Origin: Gammaproteobacteria bacterium
GTDB taxonomy: Bacteria; Pseudomonadota; Gammaproteobacteria; SZUA-140
Reading direction: 5' to 3'
DNA length: 45,651 nt
Assembly (NCBI GenBank): GCA_016124415.1
Contig: WGNS01000018.1
Coordinates: 1 to 45,651 of the forward strand
Shown: in pieces, positions 1-11,270 of the stretch
How positions within the stretch are numbered: the stretch's first letter is position 1
How the letters are laid out: each line of letters starts with the position of its first letter
Notes under the pieces: model-generated
Seen by the model: the letters and a program-made list of their open reading frames with translations, nothing else
Told to the model about the DNA's origin: nothing
Databases searched by the model: none
Made by a program: the position numbers and the translations under genes

Positions 1-4
1 CAAT

Positions 5-138
5 GACTCTACGGCGCATATAGCTGAATTTAGATGATCTACACCCGTCAGGCTCCGCCCTCCGGATTCCGACATCTAAATCCAGCTGCACCTATCCCGG
101 TCTACTCGCCTTCGCGTCGCTCTCCATGGCTCGCAGTA
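5..138 (-). repeat. 134-bp repeat element, identical inverted copy at 45518-45651; sense orientation relative to truA
   Basis: Direct comparison: the reverse complement of 45518-45651 matches 5-138 base for base; identity stops abruptly after 'tcgcagta'. Contains 15-bp hairpin arms at 22-36 and 73-87 (14/15 paired). Confidence 0.97.
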
Positions 139-920
139 CAGGGAAAATTCCTCCGGATAGCCGACGTCGACCAGATAGAGGCCGGCAGGCGGCGCGGTGA
201 CGCCACCGCATTGACGATCGCGGGCGGCCAGAACTTCGCGGACCCAGGATACCTGACGCTCACCGGCGCCGATGGTCATGAGGACGCCGGCGATGTTGCG
301 CACCATATGATGCAAAAACGCGTTGGCGCGCACATCGATGTAAATCCGCTCCCCATCGCGCCTCACGCTCAGTTCATGGATCGTGCGTACCGGGTGTTTG
401 GCCTGGCAGGCGTATGCGCGAAACGATGAAAAGTCGTGCTCTCCGACGAGATGTTGCGCCGCATCGGCCATGACCGTAGCGTCGAGGGGTCGGTATTCCC
501 AGGAGACATAGGGCGCGGCGATGGCCGGCCGCATGCGGCGGTTCAGGATTACGTAACGGTAACGCCGCCAGCGCGCCGAAAACCGCGCGTGAAAGGATTC
601 GGCGACGGGCACGGCCCACAGCAGGCTGACGTCGCCCGGTAGGTTGGCGTTGCCGCCCAACACCCAGGCATGCAACGCGCGTTCGGCCGTGGTATCGAAA
701 TGGATGATCTGCTGGCAGGCGTGGACGCCGGCGTCGGTGCGGCCGGCGCAATGGATGCGAACAGGATGATTGGCGACCTTGGACAACGCCTTTTCGACGA
801 CACCCTGAACGGTACGGGCGCCTTCCTGGATCTGCCAACCGGAGAAACGGCTGCCGTCGTATTCCACGCCCACGGCGATGCGCGTGGAAGGACGTGAGAC
901 GGAATCGACGGCCCCCGACA

Positions 921-921
<1 letters not shown>
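76..921 (-). CDS. truA: tRNA pseudouridine synthase A (C-terminal ~20 aa encoded by the flanking repeat)
   Basis: Protein has TruA motifs (VEYDGSRFSGWQ, CAGRTDAGVHA, FLHHMVRNIAGVL, GLYLVDVGYPEEF); start codon shares 1 nt with pgi stop (TGATG). Confidence 0.95.
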
Positions 922-2579
<1,658 letters not shown>

Positions 2580-2711
2580 GGATTCCCCTCGATGCTCCGT
2601 TTGCAAGAATGGCCGCACCGGCACCTCTTGCATGCTCTTTAGAATTGAGTTGTCAGACTAAGGGTCGGCCGGGAAAAAGTCCATATTCCCCGGCGACGGT
2701 TGCTTTCGCGA

Positions 2712-4214
2712 TCAGTAGGCCTCAGCGCTGACGTCGCTGCCCTTGACGTCGAGGGAGTGGCGCCAGAACTGGTCGTCGCGATCGAACAGGCGGTAGGTCC
2801 CGCGCGGACCCCAGCTGCCGGCCGGATAGGTGTTGATGAAATCGCGCTCCATCGACCAGACCTTGAGGATCGGATCGACGACCCGCCAGGCCCATTCCAC
2901 CTCGTCGTAACGCAGGAACAGGGAATGATCCCCCTTCATGACGTCGAGCAGGAGTTCTTCGTAGGCATCGACCTCTTCCTCACCGCCCTTGTGATAGGTC
3001 GCGTCCAGGCTGATCGTACGGGTCTTCATCTGCAGACCCGGCTGCTTGATCTGGATCTCGAGTTTCAGGCACTCGTTGGGCTGAATACCGATCAACAGCC
3101 AGTTCGGCATGACGCGGCCGAGATGGGTATCGCGGAACAGGTGATGCGGCGGTTCCTTGAAACGCACGCAAACCGCCGAGCTGGCCTCCGACATGCGCTT
3201 GCCGGTACGCAAATAGAACGGCACGCCGCGCCAGCGCCAGTTATCGATGTAAAGCTTGAGCGCGGCGTAGGTCTCGGTGATGCTGCGCTCGGCGACGCCC
3301 TCTTCCTCGAGGTAGCCCGGTACGGAACGATCGTTGATCGTGCCTGCGGAGTACTGGCCCCGGAAGGCGTGCGCGTGGACGGCGCTCTGGGTAATGGGGC
3401 GGATCGACTTCAGGACCTTGACCTTTTCGTCGCGTAGCGACTCGGCGTCCATGAGCGCCGGCGGCTCCATGGCGACCAGGGCCAATAGCTGCATGAGATG
3501 GCTCTGCAACATATCGCGCAAGGCGCCGGCGCCTTCGTAATAATCGGCGCGGCCGTTGAGGCCGTGGGTCTCGGAATGCGTGATCTGCACGTGATCCACG
3601 TAATTGCGGTTCCAGAGCGGTTCCAGCATGAGGTTCGCGAAACGGAACACCAGGATGTTCTGGACCGTCCCCTTGCCGAGATAGTGATCGATGCGATAGA
3701 GCTGATGTTCGTTGAGATGGCGCAGCAGGGACTGCTGCAGGATCTGCGAACTCAGCAGGTCATATCCGAAAGGCTTCTCGATGACTGTGCGGCGCCAGCC
3801 CTCGTTCTCCTTGAGCAGTCCGGCCTCGCCGAGATGGCCGATGACCTCGGAGAATTCCGCCGGACGGATGGACATATAAAAAACCATGTTCGACGAAAAC
3901 ACCGGATCGTTGGCGACCATTTCGCGAAGGCCGACGTAACTCTGCGGATCGTTAAGATCGCCGCGATGATAATAAAGGCGCTTGCTGAAATCCTGGAACG
4001 CTTCCTCGTCGAATCCGCCGGGATACTTTTCCTCGAGCATGCCGTGAACGTCCTGGATCCATTCGTCCCGGCCCCACGGACGCCGGCCGAAGGCGAGAAT
4101 AGTCATCTTCTCGGGCAGACGGCCGTTGCGGTGCAGCGAAAACAGCGACGGCATGAGTTTGAGACGGGACAGGTTGCCCGTCGAACCGAAGATTACAAGG
4201 GTGCAAGGATCCAT
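2712..4214 (-). CDS. zwf: Glucose-6-phosphate 1-dehydrogenase
   Basis: [26 protein letters not shown]-terminus, [21 protein letters not shown] active-site region; the ORF-track extension to 4760 overlaps gnd and is spurious. Confidence 0.95.
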   Translation of the reverse strand: MDPCTLVIFGSTGNLSRLKLMPSLFSLHRNGRLPEKMTILAFGRRPWGRDEWIQDVHGMLEEKYPGGFDEEAFQDFSKRLYYHRGDLNDPQSYVGLREMVANDPVFSSNMVFYMSIRPAEFSEVIGHLGEAGLLKENEGWRRTVIEKPFGYDLLSSQILQQSLLRHLNEHQLYRIDHYLGKGTVQNILVFRFANLMLEPLWNRNYVDHVQITHSETHGLNGRADYYEGAGALRDMLQSHLMQLLALVAMEPPALMDAESLRDEKVKVLKSIRPITQSAVHAHAFRGQYSAGTINDRSVPGYLEEEGVAERSITETYAALKLYIDNWRWRGVPFYLRTGKRMSEASSAVCVRFKEPPHHLFRDTHLGRVMPNWLLIGIQPNECLKLEIQIKQPGLQMKTRTISLDATYHKGGEEEVDAYEELLLDVMKGDHSLFLRYDEVEWAWRVVDPILKVWSMERDFINTYPAGSWGPRGTYRLFDRDDQFWRHSLDVKGSDVSAEAY

Positions 4215-4219
4215 TACGC

Positions 4220-5143
<924 letters not shown>

Positions 5144-5612
5144 AAAACCGTCAACCCCTCAGTGAAATTTCGTTTCGCATAACCGGTACCATTCAGGTCG
5201 AAGAGAAGGCCCAGGACAAACAACCTTATAAACCCCCGGTTTCGCTCCAAACACGGACCAGCCATACTGTCGTCTTATACATCGAAGGACTCTTCATAAC
5301 AAGCCGCGGTCCCGGATTGAAAGGCCCTATAAAAGGTCGGCAACTGGCGTTGTCTCACCGTAATCGGCTATCATCCCTTCGGCATTTTACTTCGACCTTC
5401 TTAACGGCCGACTCGCCGTTCGGCTTAATCGGCGGTAGGCGAAGAACGCATTGTCTCCGGATCGGCCCCGTCCCGGATCCGGGAATTGGAATATCTTAGA
5501 GGATTTGGCTTGATGACCTTGATATCGAATCGGTTGACCACTGCCCATATCGCGGGTCGTGCGGACGTGTTCGGACCATCTGGCATCAATCGGTATACGG
5601 GGCGCTGCTGAG

Positions 5613-7082
5613 ATGGCGGCAGACCGTATCATTTTCGCCTCCAGCGAGGCCTATCCCCTGATTAAGACCGGCGGACTCGCCGACGTATCCGCCAGTCTGC
5701 CGGCCGCGCTTCGTTCCATCGGCAAGGACGTCCGGCTGATCATTCCCGCGTACCGTTCCGTCATCGATTCGGATTCGGGGCCTTGGGTCAACAGGGCCCA
5801 GATCGCCCTTCCGGGCTGTACCCGCAAGGCGGAAATCCTCGAAGGGCGGCTGCCCGGCACCGACGTTGCGACCTATCTCCTCTACGCGCCGGAATTCTTC
5901 GATCGCAACGGCGGCCCGTACTCGGACGCCTCCGGTCAGGAGTGGCCCGATAACGCCGAACGGTTCGGGGCTTTTTGCCATGCGATCGCCGCTATTGCGA
6001 ACGGAACCGTACCCGAGATCGATTGGCGGCCCGACGTCGTGCATTGCAACGATTGGCAAACGGGACTGGTGCCCGCCCTGCTCTCAGGCCACGCCGACCG
6101 GCCGGCAACGATCTTTACGGTCCACAACCTGGCCTATCAGGGGCTGTTTCCCCACGAGACCTACAAGCGGCTCGGCCTGCCGGACCGCCTCTGGTCTCTG
6201 GACGGACTGGAGTTCCACCATCAAATGAGTTTCATCAAGGGCGGCCTGGTATACAGCGACGCCTTGACGACCGTCAGTCCGACTTACGCCAGGGAGATCA
6301 CGACCGAGGCATTCGGGTGCGGTCTGGACGGCTTGTTGCGCAGCAAGCGCGATCGGCTCGTCGGGATTCTGAACGGCGCCGACTACTGTCATTGGGATCC
6401 AGCCCAGGACACCCACTTGACCCGAGCGTACGGTCCCGACACGCTCGACGACAAAGCGGCGAACAAGCAGGCGCTGCAACGCTATTTCGACCTGCCGGAG
6501 GATCCGAACATCCCGATAGCGGGCATGGTCGCGCGCATCGCCCACCAGAAGGGCCTGGACCTGATTCTCGGCGCGCTCGACGAAATCCTGTCGCGTCCCC
6601 TGCAACTCGTCGTGCTGGGCAACGGCGACAAGACGCTGGAAGCCGAGCTCCTTAGTGCGCGCGAGCGGCATCCCGACCGCATCGGCGTTCACATCGGCTA
6701 CCAGGAGGCCTTGTCCCATCAGATCGAGGGCGGCGCCGACATGTTCCTGATGCCTTCACGCTACGAGCCCTGCGGCCTCAATCAGATCTACAGCCTGCGT
6801 TATGGTACGCCGCCGATCGTGCATCACACCGGCGGGCTCGCCGACACAGTCGTCGACTCGACGGCGGAGACGCTCGCCGACGGCACGGCCACCGGCTTCG
6901 TATTTCACGAACCCACTACCGAGGCGCTGGCGGCGGCGATCGGCCGCGCCATAGACCTATATCGTGATTCCGATGCCTGGCGGCAAATCGTGCTGAGGGG
7001 CATGGCACAGGACTTCGGCTGGAAAAACAGCGCCCTGGCCTATAATGAACTCTATGAAAAGGCCCGCGCCCGGCCCGTCTGA
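5613..7082 (+). CDS. glgA: Glycogen synthase
   Basis: IIFASSEAYPLIKTGGLADVSASLP, VHCNDWQTGLVPALL, FLMPSRYEPCGLNQIYSLRYGTPPIVHHTGGLADTV; start placed at MAADRIIF. Confidence 0.95.
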   Translation: MAADRIIFASSEAYPLIKTGGLADVSASLPAALRSIGKDVRLIIPAYRSVIDSDSGPWVNRAQIALPGCTRKAEILEGRLPGTDVATYLLYAPEFFDRNGGPYSDASGQEWPDNAERFGAFCHAIAAIANGTVPEIDWRPDVVHCNDWQTGLVPALLSGHADRPATIFTVHNLAYQGLFPHETYKRLGLPDRLWSLDGLEFHHQMSFIKGGLVYSDALTTVSPTYAREITTEAFGCGLDGLLRSKRDRLVGILNGADYCHWDPAQDTHLTRAYGPDTLDDKAANKQALQRYFDLPEDPNIPIAGMVARIAHQKGLDLILGALDEILSRPLQLVVLGNGDKTLEAELLSARERHPDRIGVHIGYQEALSHQIEGGADMFLMPSRYEPCGLNQIYSLRYGTPPIVHHTGGLADTVVDSTAETLADGTATGFVFHEPTTEALAAAIGRAIDLYRDSDAWRQIVLRGMAQDFGWKNSALAYNELYEKARARPV

Positions 7083-7128
7083 GCCCACACTTCGTTCACT
7101 ACTATCTACGGAATACCGATTTTTTCTC

Positions 7129-9909
7129 ATGGCCAACGACAAAAAACTTCGCGCCCGCGTCAAACTGCTTGGCAACGTGCTCGGCAACATCCTTCGCTCC
7201 CAGGCCGGCGGTCGTGTTTTCGTCGCCGTCGAGGCGCTTCGTAAGGGCTATGTCAGCTTGCGTCAGAAGGATTCCCCCGCCAAACGAGAACAGCTCGCCC
7301 GCCTGATCAGGAAGACCGACCATATCACCCTGACCCATATCGTGCGTGCGTTCAGCACCTATTTCAGTCTTGTCAATATCGCCGAGGAGGATCACCTTCA
7401 TCAGGAACGCCGGCGCATGCTGCGTTCGGGTTTTTCCTGGCGCGGCGGATTCCGGGACACGCTGAAAGAGTTCTTAGACAACGGGATCGACGCCGCCCAG
7501 TTGCAGTTCATGCTCGACCGGCTAAGTTACGTCCCGGTGATCACCGCCCATCCGACGGAGGCCAAACGCCACACGATCATGGAGACGCATCGCCGCATCT
7601 TTGAGACCGGCAAGCTGCTCGACAGCAGTAACCTGTCTCCGGATCAGCGCACCCGCCTCGTCGGTGTTCTCGAGGCCCAGGTACAGACGCTTTGGAAGAC
7701 GGACGAAGTGCGCGCCCAGCGCCCCGACGTCAGCGGCGAAATCCGTCACAGCATCTATTATTTCCAGGACAGCCTGTTCCGCGCCGTTCCGGAGATGTAC
7801 AAGAATTTCGAAATTTCGGCAAACGGCATCTACGGCTTCAACGACGACGGATCGCCGCGGATCCGGGTCCCGTCCTTCCTGCAATTCGGCTCCTGGGTCG
7901 GAGGCGACCGCGACGGCAACCCGAACGTCACGCCGACGACGACCGCCATGGCCATCCGCCTCTATGCCGCGACGATCATTAAGGAATACATTCCGCGCAT
8001 CAAGGGACTGTGCAACATCCTGACGTTCTCCGATCAACTCTGCCGCCCGACCCGTGCCTTCTACGACTCGCTGGAACGGGACGAACCGCTGTGCGACAAG
8101 GTGTTCCCCGACAATCCCCAGCGCTTTCAGCACGAGCCGTATCGGCGCAAGCTTTATTACGTGAATTATCGCCTGGGCGAACTGCTCCACTATCTCGAGG
8201 CGCGCCTGGAAGGCAAAAAACCCGAGCGCCCGGAATCCGCCTACAAGGATGAAAATGAACTGATCAAAGACCTGCACCTGATCCGCGACTCGATGTGCTC
8301 GCACGGCGACGCCAACACCGCGGGCATGGAACTGCAGGACCTGATCCGGCTGGTGGAGACCTTCGGCTTCTATCTGGTACGTCTCGACGTCCGCCAGGAA
8401 TCCACCCGTCACAGCACCGCCATCGCCGAGATCCTCTCGGCAAGCCTCGGCATCGATTACGACGGCCTTTCCGAAGAGAAGCGGATCGCGCTGCTGGCCG
8501 AACATATTGCGGGCATAGACATCGCCTTCGAGCGTTCCGCCCTTTCGGCTCCGACGCGGGAGACCGTCGAGGTCTTCGAGGTCATGGCCGCAATGATGGA
8601 AGAGACCAGTCCGCGCGCGTTCGGCAGCTATGTCATCTCCATGACCCACAACGCGAGCCACATCCTCGAGGTCATCTGGCTCGCCCGTCTGGCCGGCCTG
8701 GTCGGCAATGCGGATGACCGCTTCTGCCGCATCCGCGTCTCGCCGCTGTTCGAGACGATCGACGATCTTGCCCACATCGTGCCGGTCACCAAACGCCTGC
8801 TCGACTGCGAGATTTACCGCGAACTCATCCGTTCCGTCGGCAACACTCAGGAGATCATGCTCGGTTATTCCGACTCCTGTAAGGACGGCGGCATCCTGTC
8901 CTCGTCGTGGGGACTCTACCGGGCGCAACAGAAGATCATGGCGTTGATGTCGAGCTATGGTGTCGAATGCGTTCTGTTCCACGGCCGCGGCGGCACGATC
9001 GGCCGTGGCGGCGGCCCGACCCATGAGGCGATCCTTTCACAGCCGCACGGCACCGTCAGAGGCCGCATCAAGGTCACCGAACAAGGTGAAATGGTCTACT
9101 ATAAATACAGCAACCGCGAGACCGCAGTGTACGAGCTTGGCGTCGGTATCACGGGCCTGCTCAAGGCCAGCCGCTGTTTGATCGAGGAGCCGCCGGAAAT
9201 CAACCCGGAGTTCTCGGAAATCATGGATGAACTGGCCAACGAAGGCGAGCGCTGCTACCGCGACCTCGTCGACCGCACGCCGGGCTTTATGGATTATTTC
9301 TACGAAGCCACGCCCGTTCGCGAGATCGGCCTGCTGAACATGGGTTCAAGACCGAGTCATCGCAAGCGCACCGACCGTTCGAAGGCGTCGATTCGAGCCA
9401 TTCCATGGGTGTTCGGCTGGGCACAGTCGCGCCATACCATGCCGGCATGGTACGGCGTGGGCTATGCCCTGAAATCCTGGCAGGAACGCCACCCCGACCG
9501 GAGCCACATCCTGCGGGAAATGAACGCTCAATGGCCGTTCTTCCGCGCCTTGCTCAGCAATACCCAGATGGCATTGTTCAAATCGGACATGGCGATCGCC
9601 GAGGCGTATGCCGCGCTGTGCGAGGATCAAGATCTGGCCCAACGGATTCACGCCACATTCAAAGGGGAATTCGAACTTAGCAAGACGTTGATTCTGGACA
9701 TCGTCGAGGCGCAGGAACTGCTCGAGGAAAATCCGAGCCTGGCGCTTTCGCTAACGCGCCGCGCGCCTTACCTCGATCCGCTGAACCACATCCAGGTGAC
9801 CCTGCTCGAGCGTTATCGGAATCCGGATTGTCCCGATAGGGATGCCTGTCTCGACCCGCTGTTGCGTTCCATCAACGCGATCGCGGCCGGTATGCGCAAC
9901 ACCGGATAG
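7129..9909 (+). CDS. ppc: Phosphoenolpyruvate carboxylase
   Basis: VITAHPTEAKRHTIMETHR, GSWVGGDRDGNPNVTP, LFHGRGGTIGRGGGPTHEAILSQPHGTVRGRIKVTEQGE; start placed at MANDKK (the ORF track extends to 7045, overlapping glgA). Confidence 0.95.
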   Translation: MANDKKLRARVKLLGNVLGNILRSQAGGRVFVAVEALRKGYVSLRQKDSPAKREQLARLIRKTDHITLTHIVRAFSTYFSLVNIAEEDHLHQERRRMLRSGFSWRGGFRDTLKEFLDNGIDAAQLQFMLDRLSYVPVITAHPTEAKRHTIMETHRRIFETGKLLDSSNLSPDQRTRLVGVLEAQVQTLWKTDEVRAQRPDVSGEIRHSIYYFQDSLFRAVPEMYKNFEISANGIYGFNDDGSPRIRVPSFLQFGSWVGGDRDGNPNVTPTTTAMAIRLYAATIIKEYIPRIKGLCNILTFSDQLCRPTRAFYDSLERDEPLCDKVFPDNPQRFQHEPYRRKLYYVNYRLGELLHYLEARLEGKKPERPESAYKDENELIKDLHLIRDSMCSHGDANTAGMELQDLIRLVETFGFYLVRLDVRQESTRHSTAIAEILSASLGIDYDGLSEEKRIALLAEHIAGIDIAFERSALSAPTRETVEVFEVMAAMMEETSPRAFGSYVISMTHNASHILEVIWLARLAGLVGNADDRFCRIRVSPLFETIDDLAHIVPVTKRLLDCEIYRELIRSVGNTQEIMLGYSDSCKDGGILSSSWGLYRAQQKIMALMSSYGVECVLFHGRGGTIGRGGGPTHEAILSQPHGTVRGRIKVTEQGEMVYYKYSNRETAVYELGVGITGLLKASRCLIEEPPEINPEFSEIMDELANEGERCYRDLVDRTPGFMDYFYEATPVREIGLLNMGSRPSHRKRTDRSKASIRAIPWVFGWAQSRHTMPAWYGVGYALKSWQERHPDRSHILREMNAQWPFFRALLSNTQMALFKSDMAIAEAYAALCEDQDLAQRIHATFKGEFELSKTLILDIVEAQELLEENPSLALSLTRRAPYLDPLNHIQVTLLERYRNPDCPDRDACLDPLLRSINAIAAGMRNTG

Positions 9910-10169
9910 CCACGAGACCGAACGCCGGGGTCGACACTGGAAAACCCGGCGTTCGATGTTATACTGCGCGCGCATTCGGGACCCGCGGTATGATCCCAGG
10001 GACGACCAAGGTAATTTTTTTATTGACACAGTGCCCGCCTCCGGATTTACCATGCGCGAAAGACACGCATTCCCGAACAGCTACCCGTCCTTGTCCGGCG
10101 AGGACTACATGAAAACCCGTTTTAGCCGATAAGGCCTGACTTCGTTTCGCATCTTACAGGAGGAGTACC

Positions 10170-10367
10170 ATGAATCTCGAAACCGTCAAGCAGATTGCCC
10201 GTTCCCGAGGGATTAAGGTCAGCAAGAAAAAGAAGGACGAACTCATTCACGACATGCAGGTCACCGAAGGCAATCAGCCCTGCTTCGGAACCGAATGGGT
10301 ATCGAGCTGCGGTCAGATGGAATGCCTGTGGCGCGAGGACTGCCTGAAGATCAACGAGAAACGCTAA
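10170..10367 (+). CDS. Small (65 aa) SAP-domain-like protein with a C-terminal four-cysteine motif (C-x8-C-x4-C-x5-C)
   Basis: Strong Shine-Dalgarno (aggagg) upstream; N-terminal helix-extended-helix (VKQIARSRGIKVSKKKKDELIHDMQ), C-terminal CFGTEWVSSCGQMECLWREDC. Confidence 0.8.
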   Translation: MNLETVKQIARSRGIKVSKKKKDELIHDMQVTEGNQPCFGTEWVSSCGQMECLWREDCLKINEKR

Positions 10368-10441
10368 GAACTCCTCTTTCAAAACCCGCCCGTGTTTCGA
10401 AAGGCCTCCACGGCGTTTCGAGCACGGAACGGTATTGAGGA

Positions 10442-10822
10442 TTATACCGCCTGTAAAGGGATGCTGTGCGCCTGGCGGATGATGGTGTTGCGTTCGTCGA
10501 GATAGACAAGTTTGGGCGCATAGTTCGCGAGCTCCCTTTGCTCCAGCACGCAATAGGCGCAAATGATCACCCGATCACCGGGGTTCGCCTTGTGGGCCGC
10601 GGCGCCATTGACCGATATCGTACCGGAGCCCCGCAGGGCACGGATGGCATAGGTCACGAAACGCTCGCCATTGGTCACGTTATAGATATGAATCTGCTCG
10701 TACTCGCGTATGCCGGCGGCATCCAGCAAGTTCTCGTCGATGGCGCAAGACCCTTCATAATCCAGCTCCGAGTGCGTGACGCATCCCCGATGAAGCTTGG
10801 CTTTCAGCATTGTGCTTTGCAT
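10442..10822 (-). CDS. panD: Aspartate 1-decarboxylase (pyruvoyl, self-processing at Gly-Ser)
   Basis: [53 protein letters not shown]. Confidence 0.96.
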   Translation of the reverse strand: MQSTMLKAKLHRGCVTHSELDYEGSCAIDENLLDAAGIREYEQIHIYNVTNGERFVTYAIRALRGSGTISVNGAAAHKANPGDRVIICAYCVLEQRELANYAPKLVYLDERNTIIRQAHSIPLQAV

Positions 10823-11270
10823 AAAATCTATCCTGATACCTTACAGTCCCAGACTACCACGGGACCGATTTCACTCGAACGGCAAATACTAGCATAGTCC
10901 GGGGCAGTTTCAATCGGGCGCCGCCCAATCGACTGATGGGAGCCCAAGAAATCCTTAAAGTTCAATTAATTAAGAAACCAAAAAACCATAAAAACGCTTG
11001 CTGCACAAGCCTTTTGGACAACAGGGCTGTCACATCTGTTATGGATTATTGTCTTCTGCATGCGATACAATAATCGTTCGCTGATTCGGGTAAGGATCAT
11101 ACTTACTCCAGACCGGGCGCCGCACCCATTCGGAAACGCGGGCCCGAGCCGATAAATCCATAAGAAATTCAAGGCTGGCGGCAACTCCGGGGGTAGGACC
11201 TGAACCGTGAGATATAGTTAGATATATACATATATGAAATATATATTTTATTGAAAGAGGACGCACCCTT

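Noticed and set aside
5317-5499. 60-aa ORF in the gnd-glgA intergenic region
   Set aside because: No recognisable similarity, no clear RBS; likely chance ORF in the regulatory region.
10823-11270. c-di-GMP (GEMM) riboswitch in front of the GGDEF gene
   Set aside because: Suggestive context, but I could not find the conserved GEMM sequence blocks by eye.
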